A stretch of 62,737 nucleotides of DNA from DTU063 sp001512695 (lineage in GTDB: Bacteria > Bacillota > Thermosediminibacteria > Thermosediminibacterales > Tepidanaerobacteraceae), in NCBI GenBank assembly GCA_049658265.1, contig JBASOM010000012.1, positions 1 through 62,737 on the forward strand. The letters are read 5' to 3'. Shown in pieces: positions 52,320-59,696 of this stretch (positions within the stretch are counted from its first letter, which is position 1; each line of letters opens with the position of its first letter). The position numbers and the translations under genes were made by a program. The notes under the pieces are model-generated. The model did no database searches. It had not been told where the DNA came from and worked only from the letters and a program-made list of their open reading frames with translations.

Positions 52320-52481
52320 AAACACCCTCCTCTTAATAAAATATCGTTAAAATATATATTCTATGTTTGGAGCAAAAAAACCTTCCTTTTTTCTCCTTAT
52401 AAATGATTTTTATAAAAGGATTTTTACTATTTATAGAGAATGTATAATAAAATATACAACTTAAAAGGAGATGCCATAGCT

Positions 52482-53510
52482 GTGAAGTATATAGATTTAA
52501 GAAGTGACACGGTAACTTTACCTACAAAACAAATGCGTGATGCTATTTATAATGCCCAAGTTGGCGACGACGTATACGGGGAAGACCCCTCCATCAATCG
52601 CCTGGAAGAGATGGCTGCCCAAATGTTGGGAAAGGAAGCAGCCCTGTTTGTTACAAGTGGTACCCAGGGCAATCAAATCTGTGTAATGACCCATACTCAG
52701 CCGGGAGATGAGGTCATTCTAGAGGAAAAAAGTCATATCATAACTTACGAGGTTGGCGGCATAGGAAGGCTGGCCGGTGTGCAGGCCAAGCTCATAGCCG
52801 GAAAACATGGCATAATGGACCCAGCAGACATAGAAGCTGCTATACGTGATGAGGATATCCACTTGCCAAAGACCAGCCTCATCTGCTTGGAAAATACCCA
52901 CAACCGTGCCGGCGGTACAGTAATCCCTCTGGACATACTCAAAAGTACTTATGAAATTGCAAAAAGACATGATATCCCGGTCCACATGGACGGAGCTAGG
53001 ATTTTCAATGCAGCTACTTATCTCAATATCCCCGTCAAAGAAATTGCAAAGCACGCAGATTCAGTCATGTTTTGCTTATCAAAGGGCCTATGTGCCCCGG
53101 TCGGGTCAGTAATTGTAGGAACGAGTGATTTTATAGCGAGAGCCCGTAAATTTAGAAAAATGTTAGGGGGCGGGATGAGACAGGCGGGCTTTTTGGCGGC
53201 AGCGGGAATTGTGGCATTGGAAAAGATGACTTCAAGACTTGCCGAAGACCACGAAAATGCCAGGTTTCTGGCTCAAGGACTGTCCGAGATACCAGGCATT
53301 ACTATAGATATGGATACGGTCCAGACAAATATCGTCATATGTGATATTAGCGGCCTTAAAATGACTGCCGGTGAATTTGCCGCAAAGCTTTATGAGAAAG
53401 GGATTCGTGTAAATGGGGGAAGCTCACCGATAGTGAGATTTGTAACCCATTATTGGATAAAAAGGGAAGACGTAGAGGCTACAATAGAAGCCGTTAAGTC
53501 GCTTCTGTAA
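52482..53510 (+). CDS. ltaE: Low-specificity L-threonine aldolase
   Basis: 342 aa from the GTG at 52482, matching the family start YIDLRSDTVTLPT; the ribosome-binding site AAAGGAG is 11 bp upstream. The PLP lysine lies in LSKGLCAPVG, and the phosphate and substrate sites (SGTQGN, HMDGARIFNAA) are present. It cleaves L-threonine and L-allo-threonine to glycine and acetaldehyde. Gene stands alone with an AT-rich upstream region. Confidence 0.93.
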   Translation: MKYIDLRSDTVTLPTKQMRDAIYNAQVGDDVYGEDPSINRLEEMAAQMLGKEAALFVTSGTQGNQICVMTHTQPGDEVILEEKSHIITYEVGGIGRLAGVQAKLIAGKHGIMDPADIEAAIRDEDIHLPKTSLICLENTHNRAGGTVIPLDILKSTYEIAKRHDIPVHMDGARIFNAATYLNIPVKEIAKHADSVMFCLSKGLCAPVGSVIVGTSDFIARARKFRKMLGGGMRQAGFLAAAGIVALEKMTSRLAEDHENARFLAQGLSEIPGITIDMDTVQTNIVICDISGLKMTAGEFAAKLYEKGIRVNGGSSPIVRFVTHYWIKREDVEATIEAVKSLL

Positions 53511-53582
53511 GGGGCCCCGGCTCCTGCCCTGATGCAGGGGTCTCTATCATAAAGTCAAAATATTTTAACGAAAGGAGGCGCA

Positions 53583-53648
53583 TTGATACGAACTGGTATT
53601 TACAATGCCTGTTTGTATTCTGTGGGTATAAATGTTTATAATAGCTAG
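53583..53648 (+). CDS. 21-aa leader ORF overlapping the chemoreceptor start
   Basis: TTG at 53583 follows the best ribosome-binding site in this gap (AAAGGAGG, 4 bp spacing). The frame gives 21 codons, with sequence MIRTGIYNACLYSVGINVYNS, and its TAG overlaps the first codons of the chemoreceptor gene, which itself has only a weak site. It may couple translation rather than make a functional peptide. Confidence 0.35.
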   Translation: MIRTGIYNACLYSVGINVYNS

Positions 53649-55224
53649 CCTTATCTTTTTGGGAGTACTCTTTACGACACTTTGGCAACTTGGGCTGATG
53701 AACCCTAGCTACATCATTATCTCACTCTTGATTATTGCATTCTACATGGCCATATACCTGATCGATAGAAAAAGGGAAAATGACAAACTTACCAAGCTGG
53801 TAAGCCGCCTCAAGGAATTTAACGAGGGGGTCTTGGGTCAAGTATTTGATGACATAAAAGGCGGTATTGTCGGCAATCTCAGCCAGGAAATTGCCAATGT
53901 GACGCAAAACACGAGGCATCTTGTGGGAGAACTGTCAATCGCTTCAGAACAATTAAAAGAGCTATGTCAAAAGTTTTATTCTGAAACCGATGCATCGGCC
54001 AAATCTTCCCAGGAAATTGCCGAAACCATCAGCCACATAGCTGAACGGACGGAAGACCAGGTGAGCGCATGCAGCGATGCTGTGACGGAGATTGTAAAGC
54101 TCAGCGACCTTTCCAACCTGATCGCCTCCGAAACCGCAAAGGTGGTTTCGGGCAATATTGAAGTGCAAAAATCACTGCAGGAAAGCTCCCAATTGATAGA
54201 AAAGCTGGTGAATTCCATCGAACTTACTTCCCAGCAAAACAGCGTCACTGCTGTGGAAGTAGATGCATTGGTAAAAGAAGCTGAAAAGGTAAGCGGAATT
54301 ATCAGCTCGGTAGAAACTATTGCCCAGCAAACAAATCTGCTTTCATTAAATGCTGCGATAGAAGCCGCTCGAGCCGGTGACATGGGAAGGCAATTTGCAG
54401 TTGTAGCAGATGAAATACGCAAACTTTCAATGAACGCTCAAATTGCGGCCAGTGAAATAAAAGACACGGTGCAAAATATCAGCGACAGAATAGTCAAATT
54501 ATCCGAAGAAATAGTAGATGGTTTTATCAAGGTTCAAGTTGAAGCACAGCATGCAAAAATTGCAAAACAATCTCTAGAGACAACCTCACAGGTAATTGAA
54601 GATACCCTTGAATCTATGGACCACATAAATAATCTCACCAATGATGAGGCCGTAGCTGCCAACAATATCAAGAAAACAATTGAAGACTTTTCATCCCTCA
54701 CACAGGACATATCTGCAGCTTTCCAGGAAACTGCCGCAGTCTCGGAAGAACAAGCTGCAGTAATGCACAACATAAACGCGACTACCGCAAGTCTCATGAA
54801 AGTAGCTGATGAAATATATAGCTATGTAGAAAAAGTTTTAAAAGATTCGCAATACGACGTCTCCTCAGAAATAAAGACAAAAGTATTGAATTTACTAAAA
54901 CATTGGGTAAAATCCAAAGAAATTCTGTCAATGGACAAAGAGCAACACCATAAGGTTTTCGACAAACTGAAAAAAGAATTTCCCAACTTTACAGGAATAA
55001 TCACGGTGGACCATACCGGAAGGAGTATCGCAAATTCTAATCCTTCAAATGTAACTGACTTTTCATTTAGGGATTGGTTTAAGGCAACCAAAAGCGGCCA
55101 AGATTATACATCTAAAATGCATATTTCGGCCCTTACGGGACTGCCAACAATAACGGTGGCAACACCGATTTTTAAAGACAATGAATTTATAGGCGCAATG
55201 AGCGCAGGAATACGCCTAAGGTAG
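53632..55224 (+). CDS. Methyl-accepting chemotaxis protein with C-terminal Cache-like sensor
   Basis: 530 aa. Two membrane segments lie at the very N-terminus (about 1-20 and 24-44) with no room for an outside sensor. A helical cytoplasmic region follows, whose signalling tip (AQQTNLLSLNAAIEAARAGDMGRQFAVVADEIRKL, split by residue 250) is at about 231-265. The last ~110 residues (425-530) resemble a Cache/PDC sensor (GIITVDHTGR..., DFSFRDWFKAT, TVATPIFKDNEFIGAMSAGI). The sensor is thus inside the cell, after the signalling hairpin. No chemotaxis genes lie nearby. Confidence 0.9.
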   Translation: MFIIASLIFLGVLFTTLWQLGLMNPSYIIISLLIIAFYMAIYLIDRKRENDKLTKLVSRLKEFNEGVLGQVFDDIKGGIVGNLSQEIANVTQNTRHLVGELSIASEQLKELCQKFYSETDASAKSSQEIAETISHIAERTEDQVSACSDAVTEIVKLSDLSNLIASETAKVVSGNIEVQKSLQESSQLIEKLVNSIELTSQQNSVTAVEVDALVKEAEKVSGIISSVETIAQQTNLLSLNAAIEAARAGDMGRQFAVVADEIRKLSMNAQIAASEIKDTVQNISDRIVKLSEEIVDGFIKVQVEAQHAKIAKQSLETTSQVIEDTLESMDHINNLTNDEAVAANNIKKTIEDFSSLTQDISAAFQETAAVSEEQAAVMHNINATTASLMKVADEIYSYVEKVLKDSQYDVSSEIKTKVLNLLKHWVKSKEILSMDKEQHHKVFDKLKKEFPNFTGIITVDHTGRSIANSNPSNVTDFSFRDWFKATKSGQDYTSKMHISALTGLPTITVATPIFKDNEFIGAMSAGIRLR

Positions 55225-55231
55225 GCAGTAT

Positions 55232-55263
55232 GCTTCCTTGTATTATGCAAGGGAGCTTTTTTA
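55232..55263 (+). terminator. Terminator after the chemoreceptor gene
   Basis: GCTTCCTTG / CAAGGGAGC (55232-55240, 55248-55256) with one mismatch-type pair and a 7-base loop, followed by TTTTTTAT. It overlaps the spmB stop codon on the other strand. Confidence 0.8.
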
Positions 55264-55797
55264 TATAAACATTTTTCTCACTATATATACAGAGGCTACA
55301 AAACTTGCAAAATCTGCGAGTAATCCGAGGGGGATGGCGTAGCGGGTTTTCCTGACACCTACGGAACCAAAGTATACCGCAATGATGTAAAAGGTGGTAT
55401 CGCTTGACCCCAGCATGGTAGATGCCAGTCTCCCTATAAAAGAATCGGGCCCATGCTTATCGAAAATTTCCATGGTCATGCTCAGTGCCGCCGGTCCGGA
55501 GAGGCTCCTTACAATCAACAAAAGCAAGGCATCGGTAGGCGCTTTAATTACCCTCAAGATGGGAGATAGTAGCGTCACAAGTATGTCTACAGCTCCTGAA
55601 TCTCTAAAAATCCCAATTGCAACATATATGCCGATGAGATAGGGTATTAGCTTTATGGCCATCATGAAACCTTCATGTGCCCCCTCTACAAAAACTTCAA
55701 ATACTTTTACCCCCCTCAAATGACCGTATAAAAAAACTACAAAAATCAACCCGGGAATAAACCATGAAAAGCCCTGCCCCAACATTTCTGCTGTCAA
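55261..55797 (-). CDS. spmB: Spore maturation protein SpmB
   Basis: 178 aa, several membrane segments and the nucleoside-transporter-gate fold (SLSGPAALSMTMEIFDKHGPDSFIGRLASTMLGSSDTTFY). SpmA and SpmB help spore core dehydration and heat resistance. It overlaps spmA by 4 bp. Confidence 0.92.
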   Translation of the reverse strand: MTAEMLGQGFSWFIPGLIFVVFLYGHLRGVKVFEVFVEGAHEGFMMAIKLIPYLIGIYVAIGIFRDSGAVDILVTLLSPILRVIKAPTDALLLLIVRSLSGPAALSMTMEIFDKHGPDSFIGRLASTMLGSSDTTFYIIAVYFGSVGVRKTRYAIPLGLLADFASFVASVYIVRKMFI

Positions 55798-56384
55798 TAC
55801 GAACGCCTCCTGCGATACAGATTTCTAATTACAATATCGCCTAAAATTGCCGCCATGGTTGAGCAGGTCGTGGCAAACAAAACTGCTCCCATTATTTCAG
55901 AGGGATTTTGTGAACCTGTCGACGCCCTCAATGCTATTAACGTAGCGGGAACTATTGTGACACTGGATGTATTTATAGCTAAAAATGTGCACATGGCCTC
56001 CGTGGCAGTATCCGGTTTGTCATTTAGTCGCTGTAATTCCTGCATGGCTTTCAGGCCGAAGGGTGTTGCAGCATTCCCAAAACCCAACATATTGGCACTT
56101 AAGTTCATTAAGATGCAGCCCAAGGCGGGATGACCTTTTGGAATTGACGGAAAAAGCCAGCGAAATAGGGGGGCTATCAGCCGGCTCAAAATATTGATTA
56201 GGCCAGATTCCTCGGCAACCCTCGCTATACCCAACCATAAGCTAATGATGCCAATTAGGGTAATGGCCCGTTGCACTGCATTTGCTGCTGAAGTCATGGC
56301 AGCGGTTGTAATAATATCTATTCTTCCATTTGCTGCAGCCACGATTATTCCTGTTAAGATGAATAAGGAAAAAATAAAGTTCAC
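55794..56384 (-). CDS. spmA: Spore maturation protein SpmA
   Basis: 196 aa, multi-pass, with the matching gate motif (FPSIPKGHPALGCILMNLSANMLGFGNAATPFGLKAMQELQ). Partner of SpmB. In Bacillus spmAB follow dacB; here the gene upstream is an L,D-transpeptidase. Confidence 0.92.
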   Translation of the reverse strand: MNFIFSLFILTGIIVAAANGRIDIITTAAMTSAANAVQRAITLIGIISLWLGIARVAEESGLINILSRLIAPLFRWLFPSIPKGHPALGCILMNLSANMLGFGNAATPFGLKAMQELQRLNDKPDTATEAMCTFLAINTSSVTIVPATLIALRASTGSQNPSEIMGAVLFATTCSTMAAILGDIVIRNLYRRRRSY

Positions 56385-56403
56385 GATTGCTTACCTCCCT
56401 GCA

Positions 56404-57735
56404 TCAGTCGTGTATAATCACCAGTGTCCCGCTGGGGACGGTTTCATAAAACCATTTTGCATCTTCGTCTTTAAGTCTTACACAGCCGTGGCTGGCAGGA
56501 ATGCCCAGCTTTTTAAATTCTTCCTCAATTATTTCATTGTCTTTATCTCGTGGCACCGAATGAATTAAATAATTGTCTGTTATTCTCACCCAGTAAAGGC
56601 CCCCTTCCTGTATCCTCTCAGTCCAAAAGTATTCTCCTCTATCTTTTAAGGTGAAAAAGCCCCGGGGAGTTCGATTTTCCTCATCTGGAAGGCCCGCTGA
56701 AGCTATCATGGATTTGACAATTTTATTGCCTCGAAAAACGGTCACCTTTTGAATGGGCCTTAAGTTAATTTCCACCCACCATTTATCTCCCATATCCACG
56801 GTAGTAAACTCAAAGCTGTAGGGGGCCATTGCCTCGCCAAAGGTGGATTTGCCTGTTACCCTTACACGGTATGTTGTATTGGGGACAAATACGGTATGAG
56901 GCTTAAAAGCGGCGGTCTTGCCTTCAAGTTTTATATCGCCCGACATTTTTTCAATCTCTATATCAACTTCTTTCATATCTTCATCAAATTCAACTAAAAC
57001 CTGGTCGTAGAGTTTAACATCCCTCTCACTGTCTTGGGGCTGTGTTCTAACTACTTTCGGCACATCGGCAACTGTAAAAATCCTGTGAAAAGCTGTTTTG
57101 CTTGCACCATCGGTATAGTTTGACAAAAGCCCATCGAATTTTACTTCATACTGCTTCCCCGGGACAAGAGGCTCCTTGGGCACTAGTTCAAAGCTGCTAC
57201 AGTCTTTAAATACCTTTCCGTTTTCGTCTATAAGGTACCTTTCCCTTAAGACATAATCAAAATCGGCAACAAGGCCTTTTCTTAAATCCTGTATTTTTAT
57301 CGGCGTGGAAAAGTCCAGTTCAATGGGGCCCGTGCTGGCGGCAATGGACGACATGCCGGTTAGAAATGGTGAAATCTCTGCACTAAAATTAACCTTAACC
57401 AGCTTATATAAACCGGGTATGGATGTCTTTAACGGACCTACTTTCAATTCTGTATTAAAGCCTTTTGGAAGGGCTTTTTCCATGGCAAGTATCTCTAAGG
57501 TCGTATCATCAATCCATATAAGATTTTTTATGATTTCAGTGCCCGGCCTTTCGGAAGAAAGTTTTATCTTATCCTCTATGCCTTCCTGCTCTACCTGAAT
57601 GTAAAAATTGATAGTAATCTTCACGGTGCCCAGATCGTCTAGCTGCCTAATAGTGACCCTACTAAATCGAGAAAATAAAATCCACATGATGAGGATTGAA
57701 ATTAAGAAAAGTAAAATTATATGTTTTCTTTTCAT
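56404..57735 (-). CDS. L,D-transpeptidase (YkuD) with Ig-like domains
   Basis: 443 aa. N-terminal membrane anchor (about 8-24), Ig-like/Big_5 modules (about 120-320; RTQPQDSERDVKLYDQVLVEFDEDM) and a C-terminal YkuD catalytic domain (about 330-443) with the active-site H-x(~20)-SHGCVRL, Cys catalytic. It forms 3-3 cross-links in peptidoglycan or anchors wall proteins. Being 19 bp upstream of spmA, it is likely co-transcribed, hence perhaps a spore-cortex enzyme. Confidence 0.88.
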   Translation of the reverse strand: MKRKHIILLFLISILIMWILFSRFSRVTIRQLDDLGTVKITINFYIQVEQEGIEDKIKLSSERPGTEIIKNLIWIDDTTLEILAMEKALPKGFNTELKVGPLKTSIPGLYKLVKVNFSAEISPFLTGMSSIAASTGPIELDFSTPIKIQDLRKGLVADFDYVLRERYLIDENGKVFKDCSSFELVPKEPLVPGKQYEVKFDGLLSNYTDGASKTAFHRIFTVADVPKVVRTQPQDSERDVKLYDQVLVEFDEDMKEVDIEIEKMSGDIKLEGKTAAFKPHTVFVPNTTYRVRVTGKSTFGEAMAPYSFEFTTVDMGDKWWVEINLRPIQKVTVFRGNKIVKSMIASAGLPDEENRTPRGFFTLKDRGEYFWTERIQEGGLYWVRITDNYLIHSVPRDKDNEIIEEEFKKLGIPASHGCVRLKDEDAKWFYETVPSGTLVIIHD

Positions 57736-57802
57736 GTATTTCCCTCCCCTAGATATTTATGAAAAAAAAACTGGAACTTTCCTATTTTTATAAATCAAGG
57801 GT

Positions 57803-57844
57803 TGTGAGCTTTGTCACATTAAATCTTTTTCTTCCTGCTATAAT
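57803..57844 (+). promoter_or_regulatory. Extended -10 promoter with Crp/Fnr-type site at about -41
   Basis: TGTGA (57803-57807) and TCACA (57814-57818) form a perfect TGTGA-N6-TCACA palindrome. Downstream is an extended -10, TGCTATAAT (57836-57844), with no -35 box. The predicted start near 57851 puts the site centre at about -41, the class II activator position. The likely target is the ferredoxin gene; the divergent L,D-transpeptidase gene is an alternative. Confidence 0.6.
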
Positions 57845-57875
57845 TGTTGTAGATGACTAAGAAAGGAGAAATACT

Positions 57876-58628
57876 ATGGCAGTAAGGAGTATAGTTCATA
57901 TTGATGAAGATAAATGCAATGGCTGCGGCCTATGTATTCCATCATGTGCGGAAGGAGCAATTAAAATTATAGACGGCAAGGCCCGCCTGGTTGCAGACAA
58001 GTACTGCGATGGCCTTGGAGCATGTCTTGGCTCATGCCCTCAGGGTGCCATCACAATTATTGAACGTGAAGCGGAAGAATTTGATGAAGAGGCTGTAGAA
58101 GAATACCTGAAAAGCTCGGGAGAAGATTTTGATGAGGAGGGCTTTTCCTGCCCCGGAAGTAGCCAAGTTTTTAGCTGCCCCGGCTCAAGAGCTATCGACA
58201 TGAGGCAGACTAATAAAACCGCTTCTACTTGCGATACCGGCGATGTCACAATATCCATCAAATCCCAGCTGAAACAGTGGCCGGTGCAGCTAATGCTCGT
58301 TCCAGTACAGGCCCCCTATTTTGAGAACGCTGATTTGTTGATAACAGCTGACTGTGTAGCTATAGCATATCCTAATTACCACTTGGGAATGCTAAAAGGT
58401 AACACTGTAGTGATGGGTTGTCCAAAGCTTGATGACGGAAATCACTATGTAGAAAAGCTCTCAGCAATCTTAAAAAATAATAATATAAAAAGCATAACAA
58501 TAGCTCATATGGAAGTTCCCTGCTGCTTCGGTATGGTTAAGATAGTAGAGGAATCCTTACGGCGCTCAGGGAAAAACATCCCCATAAAATCAATGGAAGT
58601 CAGCATTGAAGGAGAAATTATAGCCTAA
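57876..58628 (+). CDS. Ferredoxin-domain protein of anaerobes
   Basis: 250 aa. Two [4Fe-4S] motifs at the N-terminus (CNGCGLCIPSC and CDGLGACLGSC, the latter with two residues inserted between its first pair). An acidic linker (about 70-100) with a Cys-containing FSCPGS repeat pair follows, and then a ~130-residue domain including LITADCVAIAYPNYH and GCPKLDDG. The family is common in clostridia and often near energy-metabolism genes; the reaction is unknown. Ribosome-binding site AAAGGAG. Confidence 0.88.
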   Translation: MAVRSIVHIDEDKCNGCGLCIPSCAEGAIKIIDGKARLVADKYCDGLGACLGSCPQGAITIIEREAEEFDEEAVEEYLKSSGEDFDEEGFSCPGSSQVFSCPGSRAIDMRQTNKTASTCDTGDVTISIKSQLKQWPVQLMLVPVQAPYFENADLLITADCVAIAYPNYHLGMLKGNTVVMGCPKLDDGNHYVEKLSAILKNNNIKSITIAHMEVPCCFGMVKIVEESLRRSGKNIPIKSMEVSIEGEIIA

Positions 58629-58631
58629 AGT

Positions 58632-58668
58632 AGAGCCCTTATCTTAAGTTGAATAAGATAAGGGCTCT
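58632..58668. repeat. Perfect 15-bp inverted repeat after the ferredoxin gene
   Basis: AGAGCCCTTATCTTA (58632-58646) and TAAGATAAGGGCTCT (58654-58668), 7-base loop, directly after the stop codon. It is a terminator-like stem but lacks a T-run on the plus strand (GTTGTC follows). On the minus strand the trailing sequence is ACTTTAGGC, so it is not canonical either way. Confidence 0.6.
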
Positions 58669-58703
58669 GTTGTCAAACAGAAATATATATGTTATACCTT
58701 ACT

Positions 58704-59615
58704 TTATGATTCCTGGAAATTATATACAATACGCGATACATCGGCAAGGGTCTGTAAGGATACCTCTTCCCATGCCTCATCGGTAAAGATGGCAATTATA
58801 TAAGGCCGATTTCCAAAGACAATACCTACATCATGAAATTTATCATTCAATGCACCCATTTTGTGAGCAACCACAATATCATCGGGCAGATCTTGAGGAA
58901 TTCCTTCACTGAAGATGGAATTAGCCATATAATGGAGGACCTCATTCCCATATTCAGGCTTTTCTTCGCTGAAATTTAGTAACCTTTCCAGGTATATACC
59001 CATATCTTCAGGAGTTGTTATATAAAGTCCGTTATCGCCACCGGTAGCCTTGGCACCCAAAGACTTCTCATACGCCGTTAATTTGTCTTGGCCCATGAAA
59101 TCTAGCAGCATCTTCCAGGCTACATTGTCACTATATTCCATGGAGAGCCGCGAAAGTTCCCTTATTGTATATTGCCCGCCGAAAGGTTCTCCTTGGAGAA
59201 TACCGGTACCCTGTGCATAATATTCCGGTGTATAAGTGAGTTTTGCATCAAGATTTATTTTGCCTTGTGCCGCCAATTCATATATATACAGAACTAAAGG
59301 TAACTTTATTGTGCTAGCCGCCACGTAAACCTGATCAGAATTGAGATTTAAAGTTTCACCAGTGGCGAAATCTTTTACATATACGCTGACCTTACCTGGC
59401 CTGGTGCCTATATAATCCTCTAATTGTGTTCGTAAAACATCATAGTTCGGCAAATCATCTTTATCATTATCATCTGATGGTAATTTCTTATTTGAAATTG
59501 TTGTTGTAGCTTGCACTGAAGAACTTGCCGAAACATGGACTACTGAAAAAATTAAAGCAAATACTAATAGTGATATTAAATATAATTTTAGTTTATCTAA
59601 TAATGACCCTTTCAT
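58704..59615 (-). CDS. Beta-lactamase-fold serine hydrolase (class A-like)
   Basis: 303 aa with a signal peptide (about 1-30). Active-site S101-TI-K104 and S162-D-N164 are intact. The third motif, normally K-T/S-G, is K252-M-G254. No clear Glu166-type ELN motif is seen. These features suggest a wall-acting hydrolase or a degenerate beta-lactamase rather than a resistance enzyme. Located after the propeller lipoprotein, 81 bp apart. Confidence 0.8.
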   Translation of the reverse strand: MKGSLLDKLKLYLISLLVFALIFSVVHVSASSSVQATTTISNKKLPSDDNDKDDLPNYDVLRTQLEDYIGTRPGKVSVYVKDFATGETLNLNSDQVYVAASTIKLPLVLYIYELAAQGKINLDAKLTYTPEYYAQGTGILQGEPFGGQYTIRELSRLSMEYSDNVAWKMLLDFMGQDKLTAYEKSLGAKATGGDNGLYITTPEDMGIYLERLLNFSEEKPEYGNEVLHYMANSIFSEGIPQDLPDDIVVAHKMGALNDKFHDVGIVFGNRPYIIAIFTDEAWEEVSLQTLADVSRIVYNFQES

Positions 59616-59696
59616 CCCTCAACCCCCTTTTAATGAAAGATTTACCCAATATATTATAGAGGGGACGGGATAAAAGGGCCATAGTAGGTTATTGGC

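Noticed and set aside
53511..53552. GC-rich hairpin after the threonine aldolase gene as terminator
   Set aside because: A 9-bp stem with G-T pairs can be drawn, but no T-run follows; evidence too weak to list.
58704..59615. Antibiotic-resistance beta-lactamase
   Set aside because: The KTG motif is changed to KMG and the Glu166 region is unclear, so resistance should not be inferred.
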